Positions 25,834 to 34,944 of a stretch of 64,000 nucleotides of DNA are shown in pieces. A program made the translations under genes and the position numbers. This stretch comes from Allohahella sp002354735. GTDB lineage: Bacteria > Pseudomonadota > Gammaproteobacteria > Pseudomonadales > Oleiphilaceae. Numbering within the stretch: position 1 is the first letter of the stretch; every line of letters starts with the position of its first letter. The notes under the pieces were generated by a model. It made no database searches. It was given only the letters and a program-made list of their open reading frames with translations, and was not told the origin of the DNA. The DNA lies in contig NZ_CP172312.1 in assembly GCF_047946665.1 (NCBI RefSeq), positions 2,232,001-2,296,000 of the forward strand. The letters run 5' to 3'.

Positions 25834-26706
25834 CTAGCTCTGCGCGGCCCGCCTGTAGTCCGAAGGCGTCATGGCCGTGTAACGAGCGAACACTTCGTAG
25901 AATCGGGTGAGCGAGGAAAAGCCGCTATCGTAGGCGATTCCCGCCACCTGCCTGTTCGATGTCGCCAACTGAGTCTTGGCATGACGCAAGCGCATGTCAG
26001 TCAAAAAACTCAGGATAGAAGTACCCAGCGTAGATTTGAACACTGCCATGGCTGCACTCTTATGCAGTCCCGCAGCATCGGCTATATCGTTGATAGTGAT
26101 ATCACTTCGGAATTGAGCTGCGATGAACTCAACCATACTGGCTGTCTGCTGCAGTCCCCGCTGAGAGACCATGGCCAAGGGCGCCCCCGCCTGCCCTGTC
26201 CGGCTGCTTTCGAGCATGCACCGGCGCAGGAAAAGCAGAGCCTCGTCGAGCACGAGCGCCGTCAGCTCCGCATGGCCGTGACGAAGATCATCGACCCAGT
26301 CCAGCACCTTGGAAAACGACAGGCGTGCATCCAGTGAGGAACGAAATGGCCGTGCGTCTTTCAATAATCGTGTCAACTCCCCGAGGGGCAGACTTTGGAC
26401 CAATGCCGCCAGCGGAATACGCATGCGAAGCAGCCGGCAATCGTCGCTTATCTCATCGAGGCTGTGGGCATGAACCGCCGAAAAGCAGATCAAATCGCCT
26501 GCAGCGAGGGCGTAGATCCGGTCACTATAACTGAGCGCCACTTGCCCACTCAGCATGGCCCAGAACTCGAGATAGCCACTTCTCTCACCGGAATGAACCT
26601 GTGGCGTTTCGAAAATGGCATCACCACGATAGCAGCTGGCATGAAAGTCCGAGTGCGACTGAGGTGATGGAAAGTCGTTTGAATAGCTTGATAGAACTTG
26701 TGTCAT
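25834..26706 (-). CDS. AraC-family transcriptional regulator
   Basis: 290 residues. The N-terminal half looks like a cupin-type effector domain (YSDRIYALAAGDLICFSAVHAHSLDEI). The C-terminal part (about 190-290) carries two helix-turn-helix units: ITINDIADAAGLHKSAAMAVFKSTLGTSILSFL and the AraC signature VAGIAYDSGFSSLTRFYEVFARYTAMTPSDYRR. It lies downstream of the maltoporin gene on the same strand with a hairpin between, and converges on the beta-barrel gene. It may control the neighbouring sugar genes, but its target and effector are unknown. Confidence 0.9.
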   Translation of the reverse strand: MTQVLSSYSNDFPSPQSHSDFHASCYRGDAIFETPQVHSGERSGYLEFWAMLSGQVALSYSDRIYALAAGDLICFSAVHAHSLDEISDDCRLLRMRIPLAALVQSLPLGELTRLLKDARPFRSSLDARLSFSKVLDWVDDLRHGHAELTALVLDEALLFLRRCMLESSRTGQAGAPLAMVSQRGLQQTASMVEFIAAQFRSDITINDIADAAGLHKSAAMAVFKSTLGTSILSFLTDMRLRHAKTQLATSNRQVAGIAYDSGFSSLTRFYEVFARYTAMTPSDYRRAAQS

Positions 26707-26808
26707 GAGGCAGCCCGTCTCTATTGTTTTTTTAGGTCACGTGCAGTGAGGCCAGTATATGAAGGGCAGATGGGCAGCGGGGTAAAGTAGCGAAAGCGAA
26801 TGTAACAA

Positions 26809-26842
26809 AGCCCTGCAATTCCTCACGAAGTCTTGCAGGGCT
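26809..26842 (-). terminator. Hairpin between lamB and the AraC gene
   Basis: A perfect 10-bp inverted repeat, AGCCCTGCAA (26809-26818) and TTGCAGGGCT (26833-26842), with a 14-base loop, 27 bp after the maltoporin stop. On the lamB transcript it is followed by a moderately U-rich tract (TTGTTACATT). It is a likely terminator or attenuator, reducing read-through into the AraC gene. Confidence 0.6.
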
Positions 26843-26868
26843 GTCTAAACATGAGCCTGGGGGCTTGC

Positions 26869-28194
26869 CTAGAACCAGATCTCGGTCTGAACACCGGCGA
26901 CCAGCGCGTCGGTCTCGTTGCCTTCCGGTCGCACCAATCCCGATTGAGCCGTTGCGGCATCATTCCAGTCAAAACTACTGACGTAGAACCGCAAGGCAGG
27001 ACGGGCCCAGTAGTCACCAGCATCGGTGCTTGCCTGCAGAGCCAGCGTATACTTCATCAGTTCCTGTTCTTCCATACCCTCCTTCTCATAGATGTTCATG
27101 CCGACCTCCGCCAATACACTCCAGTATTTCGACAGCATGAAGTGCGGACGGATGCCGATGCTCTTCAATTCATGAAAGGCATCAGAGTTTTCGTACAGCG
27201 CCAGGTAGTTCACCTTGAAGGCCGGAGAAATATTGAACAGGCCCGTGTTGAAAATCCTGATATTGTCGTCGCCGCTGTCCGCAGTGAGATTGTAGCATCC
27301 GCCGTCCGTGCCCATGCAGCCGGGGTTTTCAGCAAAGATACCCGTGCCATATTGAAGCACTGTCTTCTGCTCCAGCATGCCTATGGTCTTCTGGAATTCA
27401 AAGGTTGCTGTGATGCCATCCGGGCCGCCGTCGTTCTGGGCAAATTGCAGCCCGAGCACGACATCGCCTGTATCACCAAGGCCGATTTCATTACGCGCAT
27501 CGAACAGCAGGACATTGCTATCGCTGATGGGTTCCTCTACATCGCTGTTGAGGAAGGCGGCCAGATGCAGGCTATTGTCATCGCCCAGCTCAATATCGGT
27601 CACGCCGAAACCGTTGCCGGAACTCTGCATGTAGAAGGCGTCGAACATATGTATGTCGCCGAAGCCCTGGGTTCGATAATAGCGACGACCCACCCAAAGA
27701 TTACCAGTTGGCAGCAGACCTTCGGCCTCCACATAGAGCTGTCGGGTTCGTCGCGACCATGGCTCGACGGTTGTTGGCCCACGGGAGTCGCCCGCAATGT
27801 CCATCATCCAGACTGCGGCTATCTTGATATCGTTGACCTGCTGCACATGGCTGAAGGCAAATTCAGCGTAATCGCGGCACTCATTGCCTAGCCGATAGTA
27901 GGCACCGTCATTCTTTGGATAGTTGAGCCCGAAACACGAGCCCCCGTTCTTGCTGCCGCCACTGAGGAAGGCGTTCGCGCCAGCCCGGAAGTAGCCGCTG
28001 AACTCGAAGCCTGTGTCCGCCTCCGGGCTTGGCGTCAGGTCGCGTGGCTCGGCATGCATTTCTTCAGCCACGATCGAGCGGACATACTCGATCGTCTCCG
28101 GCGAGAGGTCTGGTGGTGGTGTTGCAGCGACACCATGCAATGGCATGACCCCCGCAGTCAGTAGAAGTGTTCGAATCTGTAAATTGGTATTCAT
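26869..28194 (-). CDS. LamB-type maltoporin (sugar-specific outer-membrane porin)
   Basis: 441 residues with a signal peptide (LLLTAGVMPLHGVAA) and a short predicted helix before the barrel. The LamB family pattern is clear: FEFSGYFRAGANAF, GGSCFGLN, YRLGNECRDYAEF, LWVGRRYYRTQGFGDIHMFDAFYMQSSGNGFGV, and a C-terminus ending in aromatic residues (TEIWF). It should form an 18-stranded trimeric barrel for passive sugar entry. It is divergent from the response regulator-kinase pair and next to a sugar ABC importer, so it probably supplies the same sugar. Specificity for maltodextrin rather than glucose is not provable. Confidence 0.9.
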   Translation of the reverse strand: MNTNLQIRTLLLTAGVMPLHGVAATPPPDLSPETIEYVRSIVAEEMHAEPRDLTPSPEADTGFEFSGYFRAGANAFLSGGSKNGGSCFGLNYPKNDGAYYRLGNECRDYAEFAFSHVQQVNDIKIAAVWMMDIAGDSRGPTTVEPWSRRTRQLYVEAEGLLPTGNLWVGRRYYRTQGFGDIHMFDAFYMQSSGNGFGVTDIELGDDNSLHLAAFLNSDVEEPISDSNVLLFDARNEIGLGDTGDVVLGLQFAQNDGGPDGITATFEFQKTIGMLEQKTVLQYGTGIFAENPGCMGTDGGCYNLTADSGDDNIRIFNTGLFNISPAFKVNYLALYENSDAFHELKSIGIRPHFMLSKYWSVLAEVGMNIYEKEGMEEQELMKYTLALQASTDAGDYWARPALRFYVSSFDWNDAATAQSGLVRPEGNETDALVAGVQTEIWF

Positions 28195-28397
28195 TGAAGT
28201 CGCCCCGTCTTGTTGTTGTAGGAGACGAAGACTAGGAATCTCTGGGCTCGACTTCTTCCGCGAATTGCAGGGAAGCTTTCGGGATCGTCAGGCTGAGCGG
28301 CGAAGACGTGCGGAACATCGCAGAATACCTCGCCCTAAATTGACCCGCTGTGATGAATAGCTGAGACTGTATTCACTATCAGCACGACCGGGCAATC

Positions 28398-29129
28398 ATG
28401 ACGATACAGGCCAGACGAATCCTAGTGGTGGATGACGACGCGGAAATTCGCGAGCTGCTGACACGCTATCTGAACAAAAATGGATTCGACGTCGAGTCGC
28501 TCGAAGATGGCGCGGAACTGAGTCAGCAGGTAAGGCGCTGGAAACCGGATCTGCTGATCCTGGATATCATGCTGCCCGGCGAAGATGGTCTAGCCATATG
28601 CCACAGACTGCGCAAGGAGTCCGACCTGCCAGTGCTGATGCTAACCGCGAATGCAGAAGAAACGGACCGGATAGTCGGCCTGGAAATGGGCGCAGATGAC
28701 TATCTCGCCAAGCCCTTCAATCCGAGAGAGCTGCTCGCAAGAATCAAGGCCATACTGCGACGCTCACGCCTGCCTGAATCGGCTGCAAGAGTACCTGTCC
28801 GCTACCACTTCGACGGTCGCCAGCTGGAAGTTCGTACCAGGACGGTGATCTTCGAAGACGGTCATCAGACGATGCTGACGGGTGCCGACTTCAAGCTGCT
28901 CATGATGTTCCTGCAGGTCGGCAACGATATTCTCGAGCGTGATCATATTTCCGAAGTGCTGCATAGCCGTGATTGTGGGCCCTACGACCGTAGTATCGAC
29001 GTTTCAGTCAGTCGCTTGCGCCAACGCCTTGAAGATAATGCCAAGTCACCCGAACTGATCCTGACGCATCGTGGCGTTGGCTATGTGCTGGCAGCCAATG
29101 TCAGATGCGAGTACGACGACGGTGAGTAA
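28398..29129 (+). CDS. OmpR-family response regulator (GltR-like)
   Basis: 243 residues: a receiver domain (about 8-122) with acidic pair VDDDAEIRE, phospho-accepting Asp in LLILDIMLPGEDG and the Lys of LAKPFNPRELLARIKAILRR, then an OmpR/PhoB winged-helix domain (about 140-235) ending DVSVSRLRQRLEDNAKSPELILTHRGVGYVL. It is followed by a sensor kinase with overlapping reading frame. Position between a porin gene and a glucose-type ABC importer parallels GltR of pseudomonads, which controls glucose transport genes; this role is inferred. Confidence 0.93.
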   Translation: MTIQARRILVVDDDAEIRELLTRYLNKNGFDVESLEDGAELSQQVRRWKPDLLILDIMLPGEDGLAICHRLRKESDLPVLMLTANAEETDRIVGLEMGADDYLAKPFNPRELLARIKAILRRSRLPESAARVPVRYHFDGRQLEVRTRTVIFEDGHQTMLTGADFKLLMMFLQVGNDILERDHISEVLHSRDCGPYDRSIDVSVSRLRQRLEDNAKSPELILTHRGVGYVLAANVRCEYDDGE

Positions 29130-30594
29130 GACTCCGGTCCGGCGCAAGCGACCGGCCTGGCTACGTCTTCCGAATTCCCTGCTTACCCGGATTCTCGCAG
29201 TGCTCCTGCTGGCGATATTCATCGCCCAGGGCCTGTCATCAGCGTTGTGGTTCACACAGTTGCAGAGCCGCCAGAATACGATGGTTCTGGCTACGGCTGA
29301 ACAGCTTGCGCTGAGCATGGCCACGACGGCACGCTTTTTCAATTCCCTGCCCCTGAACTATCGTCACATCGTACTGGATCAGCTGAGACGGATGGGCGGC
29401 TCACGCTTTTTCATCTCGTTCAACACACGGCAGCTGCCGGTTCCGGTATCCGAAGATTCCGACCTGAAGACAAGCATCCTCGACAGGGTGCACGATCTAC
29501 TGACCAGAGAGCTTGGGTATCAGGTGTCGATAGATACGCAGCTTTCCATAGCGCGGGACCTGCGTGTATTCAATCAAGCCATTCCACTGATGGAACTACC
29601 CCCAGGGTGGGGTCACCATGCACTAGTCCTGGACCCGGACCGCACACCAATCCTGGTGGTGCAGATTCAGACGGAGGACAGCGGATGGCTCTATATGGCG
29701 ACAGTCGTTCCCACGCCGACCGGCACACTGGACACAGAAACGCTGTCTGCCGAGCGACTGCTCTTCCTCGGCCTCACAGTCATTCTCATATCGCTCGCAG
29801 CATTCCTTCTGGTCAGGTCCTTCCTGCGGCCTCTGGCGATGATCTCTCGAGCAGCGGACGAGCTGGGCAAGGGTAACGACCACCCCCCGATTGCGGAAAG
29901 CGGCAGCTACGAAGTGGCCCGGGCAGCTCGCTCCTTCAACGCCATGCGCCACCGTATAGAGCGTTATATCAACGACAGGAACCGCTTCTTCTCTGCGATC
30001 TCGCACGATCTGCGTACTCCCATCACCCGTCTGCGCTTGCGGGCAGAACTCCTCGATGATGAGACGCTGCGAGAAAAATTCTGTCAGGACCTCGAAGATC
30101 TTTCGGATCTTGCTCAAGGCGCGCTGCAGTCGATCAACGACACTACGCTGCGTGAGGAGAGCACCAAAATCGACATCTGTCAGCTTCTGCGTCGGCTTGC
30201 AGAGACCGCCGAACTTGAAGGAGAGCCTGTCGCTGTCAATGGTTCATGCAGACGAATGTTCATCGGCAAGCCTCTCGCGCTCAAGCGGGCTCTGGGCAAT
30301 CTACTGGATAACGCGTTGTTCTACGGCAAGAAAGCAGAAATCAACGTGCAGGATGACGAGCGACAGCTCCGCATTACAATACGCGATTACGGGCCAGGGA
30401 TTCCTGAAGCTGCAAGACAACGCGTGTTCGAGCCCTATGTTCGACTCGAGTCTTCCCGCAATCGCAACACTGGTGGCGCTGGCCTCGGTCTGAGCATAGC
30501 GCGGAGCATCATCAGGGGGCATGGCGGCAACGTGCTGCTGTCTAACCATCCCGAAGGCGGCCTGCTGGTGACTGTGCTACTGCCGCGAGCCTGA
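29122..30594 (+). CDS. Sensor histidine kinase (GtrS/GltS-like)
   Basis: About 490 residues from GTG 29122, which overlaps the regulator stop by 8 bp; ATG 29098 and GTG 29071 are upstream alternatives. Order: TM1 (ILAVLLLAIFIAQGLSSALWF), periplasmic sensor region (about 35-205), TM2 (LLFLGLTVILISLAAFLLV), HAMP linker, dimerisation domain with SAISHDLRTPITRLRLRAELL (phosphorylated His), and an ATPase domain with N box NLLDNALFYG, G1 DYGPGIP and G2 GGAGLGLSIARSI. It is partner of the preceding regulator. The periplasmic domain presumably senses a sugar or sugar acid. Confidence 0.92.
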   Translation: MSKTPVRRKRPAWLRLPNSLLTRILAVLLLAIFIAQGLSSALWFTQLQSRQNTMVLATAEQLALSMATTARFFNSLPLNYRHIVLDQLRRMGGSRFFISFNTRQLPVPVSEDSDLKTSILDRVHDLLTRELGYQVSIDTQLSIARDLRVFNQAIPLMELPPGWGHHALVLDPDRTPILVVQIQTEDSGWLYMATVVPTPTGTLDTETLSAERLLFLGLTVILISLAAFLLVRSFLRPLAMISRAADELGKGNDHPPIAESGSYEVARAARSFNAMRHRIERYINDRNRFFSAISHDLRTPITRLRLRAELLDDETLREKFCQDLEDLSDLAQGALQSINDTTLREESTKIDICQLLRRLAETAELEGEPVAVNGSCRRMFIGKPLALKRALGNLLDNALFYGKKAEINVQDDERQLRITIRDYGPGIPEAARQRVFEPYVRLESSRNRNTGGAGLGLSIARSIIRGHGGNVLLSNHPEGGLLVTVLLPRA

Positions 30595-30699
30595 TACCTT
30601 GTAAGGTTCCGTTACATTTGGTTGCGCTAGCTTACTCGTCTTCGGATTCAGGACTCTTATACTGGCTCCACCTCATCAATAACAATAAAAGGTTTCCTC

Positions 30700-31959
30700 A
30701 TGATGCAACTCAAAAAAGTTCTCTCTCCTCTCGCCCTTACCTCAGCCATCGCACTTGCCAGTACTGCGCAAGCCGGTGAAGTCGAAGTACTCCACTGGTG
30801 GACCTCCGGCGGCGAAGCCGCTGCAGCAAACGTCCTTAAGGACCTCCTGAAGAAGGAAGGCCATACCTGGGAAGACTTCGCAGTGGCTGGTGGTGGCGGT
30901 GAAAGCGCGATGACCGTACTGAAGTCCCGCGCCGTTTCAGGTAACCCCCCGGCAGCGGCCCAGATCAAGGGGCTGGATATACAGGAATGGGCACAGCTCG
31001 GCCTGCTCGGCAATCTTGACCCGGTGGCCAGCGAAGCACGCTGGGACGAACTGCTGCCCCCAGTTGTCGCCAAGGTCATGAAGTATGAAGACCACTACGT
31101 CGGCGTACCGGTGAACGTGCACCGGGTCAACTGGCTATGGTCGAACCCAGACGTCTTCAAGAAGGCCGGCGCGGAAGTTCCAAAGACCTGGGACGAGTTT
31201 TTCGTGGCCGCTGACAAGATTCAGAAAGCCGGTTTCGTACCGCTGGCACACGGTGGTCAGGCCTGGCAGGATGCGACCATCTTTGAGGCTGTGGCTCTCG
31301 GCGTGGGTGGCGCAGATTTCTTCCGGAAGGCCTTCGTCGACCACGATGAAGCGACTTTGAAAAGCGATACCATGATCAAGGCCTTCGAGGTCTTCAGACG
31401 GCTCAACCAGTACATCGACAAGAACTCAGCAGGACGCGAATGGAACGTTGCAACCAACATGCTGATCAATGGCAAGGCCGCCATGCAGATCATGGGTGAT
31501 TGGGCCAAGGGCGAACTGACCTCAGCCGGGCTCACACCGGGCGTCGACATTGTCTGTACGGCCACACCAGATACGGCGGGCGCCTTTACCTTCAACATCG
31601 ACAGCTTTGTCATGTTCGAACTCGAAGACAAGGAAAACACGAAGGCTCAGCACGCCATGGCACGTCTGATCATGGAGCCAAAGTTCCAGACCGCGTTTAA
31701 CGTGAATAAGGGGTCGATCCCGGTCCGTTCCGATGTCGATCGCGAACCATTCGACCGATGCGCGACCGATTCGATGGATACCTTTGCGGAAAGCTCACAG
31801 TCCGGCAAGCTGGTACCCAGTATGGCGCATGGCCTTGCCACGACTTCCTATGTGCAGGGGGCGATCTTCGACGTAGTGACCAACTTCTTCAATACGCCTT
31901 CTATAACGGCTGAAGAAGCGGTCAACAAGCTCGCTCAGGCTGTCAAAGCCGCAGGCTGA
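30700..31959 (+). CDS. Sugar ABC transporter substrate-binding protein (glucose/mannose type, GtsA-like)
   Basis: 419 residues with a Sec signal peptide ending STAQAG. The mature N-terminus EVEVLHWWTSGGEAAA and the segments ARWDELLPPVV, HRVNWLWSNPDVFKKAG and GDWAKGEL are typical of the family 1 extracellular binding proteins for glucose/mannose. AAGG precedes the ATG. First gene of a four-gene importer (binding protein, two permeases, ATPase) and 105 bp downstream of the kinase, probably under the neighbouring regulator. Specificity for glucose is by family resemblance. Confidence 0.9.
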   Translation: MMQLKKVLSPLALTSAIALASTAQAGEVEVLHWWTSGGEAAAANVLKDLLKKEGHTWEDFAVAGGGGESAMTVLKSRAVSGNPPAAAQIKGLDIQEWAQLGLLGNLDPVASEARWDELLPPVVAKVMKYEDHYVGVPVNVHRVNWLWSNPDVFKKAGAEVPKTWDEFFVAADKIQKAGFVPLAHGGQAWQDATIFEAVALGVGGADFFRKAFVDHDEATLKSDTMIKAFEVFRRLNQYIDKNSAGREWNVATNMLINGKAAMQIMGDWAKGELTSAGLTPGVDIVCTATPDTAGAFTFNIDSFVMFELEDKENTKAQHAMARLIMEPKFQTAFNVNKGSIPVRSDVDREPFDRCATDSMDTFAESSQSGKLVPSMAHGLATTSYVQGAIFDVVTNFFNTPSITAEEAVNKLAQAVKAAG

Positions 31960-31972
31960 CAAGGACCACATC

Positions 31973-32899
31973 ATGAGACTGGCCATTCCGGCTACGGTCG
32001 CCGTCGAGCGCCCGCGGCCCTCCTGGCAAGGTTCGCTTGCCAACTTCATTCCTCGATTGGTGGTCGCCCCCACCTTTCTGGGCATGCTCGTATTCATCTA
32101 TGGCTACGTGATCTGGACCGGCGTACTGTCGCTGACGGATTCACGTTTTCTGCCAACGTACAACTTCGTTGGCTTTGTCCAGTATGAAAAGCTGTTCGAG
32201 AACGAGCGCTGGCTGGTCGCCTGTACTAACCTCGCCGTTTTCGGTGGGCTCTTCATTCTGATATCACTGGTCATCGGAGTGGTCCTTGCGATCTTTCTCG
32301 ATCAACGCATCCGGCAGGAAGGTGCGCTCAGAACGATTTACCTGTATCCGATGGCGCTTTCCTTCATCGTAACGGGCACGGCCTGGCGCTGGATGCTGGA
32401 CCCCGGACTGGGGCTGGAGAAGCTGATGCATGATATGGGCTTCACCAGCTTCAGCTTCGACTGGATCGTCGATCCTGAGATGGCGATCTATACACTGGTG
32501 ATCGCGGCGGTGTGGCAGAGCTCTGGCTTTGTCATGGCACTGTTTCTGGCCGGACTGAGGGGCGTGGACAACAGTATCGTGCAGGCAGCCCAGATCGATG
32601 GCGCGCCTATCACGAAGATCTATGTCCGCATCATACTCCCTGCCCTGCGGCCGGTTTTCTTCAGTGCAATCGTCATACTCGCGCATATCGCTATCAAGAG
32701 CTTCGACCTCATCATGGCGATGACCGCGGGGGGGCCAGGATACGCCACCGACATGCCGGCGACCTTCATGTACGCACACTCGTTCACCAGAAGCCAGATC
32801 GGCCTCGGCTCCGCGAGCGCCATGCTCATGTTGGCGGGCGTACTGGCCATCCTGGTGCCTTACCTGTATTCAGAACTGAGGAAGCGTGACCATGACTGA
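31973..32899 (+). CDS. Sugar ABC transporter permease (GtsB-like)
   Basis: 308 residues with six TM helices, starting with VVAPTFLGMLVFIYGYVIWTG. The cytoplasmic coupling loop with the EAA-type pattern is ..QAAQIDGAPITKIYVRIILPALRP. This is the MalF-type subunit of the CUT1 sugar importer. Its end overlaps the next permease by 14 bp, supporting coupled translation. Confidence 0.92.
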   Translation: MRLAIPATVAVERPRPSWQGSLANFIPRLVVAPTFLGMLVFIYGYVIWTGVLSLTDSRFLPTYNFVGFVQYEKLFENERWLVACTNLAVFGGLFILISLVIGVVLAIFLDQRIRQEGALRTIYLYPMALSFIVTGTAWRWMLDPGLGLEKLMHDMGFTSFSFDWIVDPEMAIYTLVIAAVWQSSGFVMALFLAGLRGVDNSIVQAAQIDGAPITKIYVRIILPALRPVFFSAIVILAHIAIKSFDLIMAMTAGGPGYATDMPATFMYAHSFTRSQIGLGSASAMLMLAGVLAILVPYLYSELRKRDHD

Positions 32900-33752
32900 G
32901 CGCAACCTGCATATCCAGAGGCTAGGCCTCTACGGCATTCTGATCGCGGCGGCACTGGTTTATCTGTTGCCACTGATCGTCATGATGCTGACTTCGTTCA
33001 AGTCTCTGGACGATATCCGCACCGGCAATCTGTTGTCCCTGCCGACTGAGTGGACGCTGGCAGCCTGGCGCTCGGCCTGGTCGAGTGCCTGCACGGGGAT
33101 AGACTGCAAGGGACTGGCCCCCTATTTCATGAACTCGGTGCGAATCGCGGTACCGGCCATTCTGATTTCCACGCTCATCGGCGCATTGAATGGCTATGTG
33201 CTCACGCAGTGGCGTTTCAAAGGCAGCAACCTGCTGTTCGGCATGCTCCTGTTCGGCTGCTTCATCCCCTTCCAGGTCGTGCTGTTGCCAATGGCGCAGA
33301 CGCTTGGCTGGCTGGGCATGGCGAATACGACAGGCGGGCTGGTGCTGGTACATGTCATTTACGGCATGGCCTTTACGACGCTGTTCTTCCGCAACTTCTA
33401 CGTCAATATTCCGGGCGAGCTGGTAAAGGCAGCTCAAATTGATGGTGCCGGATTCTTCCGCATCTTCTGGCGCATATTGTTGCCGATATCGGGGCCGATT
33501 TTCGTGGTCACAGTCATCTGGCAGATGACGCAGATCTGGAACGACTTTCTGTTCGGTGTGGTGTACGGCAGTGGTGATACCCAGCCGATCACAGTAGCCC
33601 TGAACAACCTGGTGAACTCGACGATCGGGGTGCGCGAATACAACGTGCACATGGCGGCGGCTGTAATTGCCGGACTGCCGACGCTGCTGGTCTATGTGCT
33701 GGCGGGTAAATACTTCGTTCGCGGCCTCACGGCCGGATCGGTCAAAGGCTAG
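32886..33752 (+). CDS. Sugar ABC transporter permease (GtsC-like)
   Basis: 288 residues with six TM helices and the coupling loop KAAQIDGAGFFRIFWRILLPISGP, the MalG-type partner permease. The C-terminus LAGKYFVRGLTAGSVKG is typical. The frame overlaps the preceding gene by 14 bp; an internal ATG at 32892 is an alternative start. The ATPase gene follows after 20 bp. Confidence 0.92.
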   Translation: MTMTERNLHIQRLGLYGILIAAALVYLLPLIVMMLTSFKSLDDIRTGNLLSLPTEWTLAAWRSAWSSACTGIDCKGLAPYFMNSVRIAVPAILISTLIGALNGYVLTQWRFKGSNLLFGMLLFGCFIPFQVVLLPMAQTLGWLGMANTTGGLVLVHVIYGMAFTTLFFRNFYVNIPGELVKAAQIDGAGFFRIFWRILLPISGPIFVVTVIWQMTQIWNDFLFGVVYGSGDTQPITVALNNLVNSTIGVREYNVHMAAAVIAGLPTLLVYVLAGKYFVRGLTAGSVKG

Positions 33753-33772
33753 ATTTCTGGAGACATACCATT

Positions 33773-34891
33773 ATGTCCGCACTACAAATAAAAAATGTTC
33801 GCAAGCGTTACAATGCCAATACTGAAGTACTCAAAGGTATCGACATCCAGATTGAAGATGGCGAGTTCCTGATTCTGGTCGGACCATCTGGTTGTGGTAA
33901 ATCCACACTGATGAACTCGATTGCTGGCCTCGAAGCCATCAGCTCGGGCAGTATTCATATCGGCGGGCGAGATGTCGGCAATCTGTCGCCGAAGGATCGC
34001 GATATCGCCATGGTGTTTCAGAGCTATGCGCTCTACCCCTCCATGACCGTGCGTGAGAACATCGCGTTTGGTCTGGAGATGCGCAAGGTGCCCAAGCCCG
34101 AAAGAGACGCCGAGGTGCTGAGAGTCGCCAGGTTATTGCAGATCGAGCCCCTGCTCGACCGCAAGCCGAGTCAGCTGTCTGGAGGCCAACGTCAGCGCGT
34201 GGCCATGGGTCGGGCGCTGGCGCGAAAGCCGAAAATCTATCTGTTCGACGAGCCCTTGAGTAATCTGGATGCCAAACTTCGAGTCGAGATGCGCGCTGAG
34301 ATCAAGAAACTGCACCAGGATCTTGGCACGACTATCGTCTATGTGACGCATGACCAGATCGAAGCCATGACTCTGGCCGATCGCATCGCCGTTATGAAAG
34401 ATGGCATCGTGCAGCAGTTCGGTACGCCCCAGTCCATCTACGATCAACCTGCCAACGTGTTCGTAGCCGGCTTCATGGGCTCGCCCTGTATGAACTTCAT
34501 TCCATTGAAAATTGAAAAGCGCAATGGCGAGTTCCTGGCGACGATTTCAGATCATGCGGGACATGTGCACCAACTGGATCTGGGCAAGACTGGGCGAGAG
34601 CTGAAACAGATGGGGCACAGCGAAGTTCTGCTTGGCATACGCCCGGAACGGCTGCCAGCTCGTCGCGCCGACGAAGCGGACGACGCAGCCAACCCCACCC
34701 TGAAGGCCACAGTCGAAATTGTCGAACCCACAGGCCCCGACACGATGTTGCACGTGCGGCTGAACGATGTGAAGGTGACCTGCCGAGTTTCGCCGGACCA
34801 TTCGGTGAAGCCTGGCGACGTTGTAGAGCTGGTGCCGGATCTATCGAGAGCAGTATTCTTCGATCCCGAGTCGGAGAAGCGTCTGGCTTGA
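33773..34891 (+). CDS. Sugar ABC transporter ATP-binding protein (UgpC/MalK/GtsD-like)
   Basis: 372 residues. Walker A GPSGCGKST (about 37-45), Q-loop MVFQSYALYPSMTV, signature LSGGQRQRVAMGRAL, Walker B IYLFDEPLSNLDA and H-loop YVTHDQIEAMTL are intact; the C-terminal OB/TOBE domain (about 240-372) contains LLGIRPERL, as in the MalK/UgpC group. The extra domain allows regulatory contacts. Last gene of the importer. A weak hairpin follows at 34919-34938. Confidence 0.94.
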   Translation: MSALQIKNVRKRYNANTEVLKGIDIQIEDGEFLILVGPSGCGKSTLMNSIAGLEAISSGSIHIGGRDVGNLSPKDRDIAMVFQSYALYPSMTVRENIAFGLEMRKVPKPERDAEVLRVARLLQIEPLLDRKPSQLSGGQRQRVAMGRALARKPKIYLFDEPLSNLDAKLRVEMRAEIKKLHQDLGTTIVYVTHDQIEAMTLADRIAVMKDGIVQQFGTPQSIYDQPANVFVAGFMGSPCMNFIPLKIEKRNGEFLATISDHAGHVHQLDLGKTGRELKQMGHSEVLLGIRPERLPARRADEADDAANPTLKATVEIVEPTGPDTMLHVRLNDVKVTCRVSPDHSVKPGDVVELVPDLSRAVFFDPESEKRLA

Positions 34892-34918
34892 GGGCAGGCA
34901 GGCACAGACCATAATCTG

Positions 34919-34938
34919 CAACAGCCAATAAGCTGTTG
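34919..34938. terminator. Weak hairpin between convergent genes
   Basis: A 7-bp inverted repeat, CAACAGC (34919-34925) and GCTGTTG (34932-34938), with a 6-base loop in the gap between the importer ATPase gene and the convergent binding-protein gene. No long T tract follows on either strand, so termination is only suggested. Confidence 0.35.
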
Positions 34939-34944
34939 TCTGAC

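Noticed and set aside
26833..27891. 352-codon plus-strand open frame across the maltoporin gene
   Set aside because: It is antisense to the clear LamB-type protein and shows no recognisable motifs.
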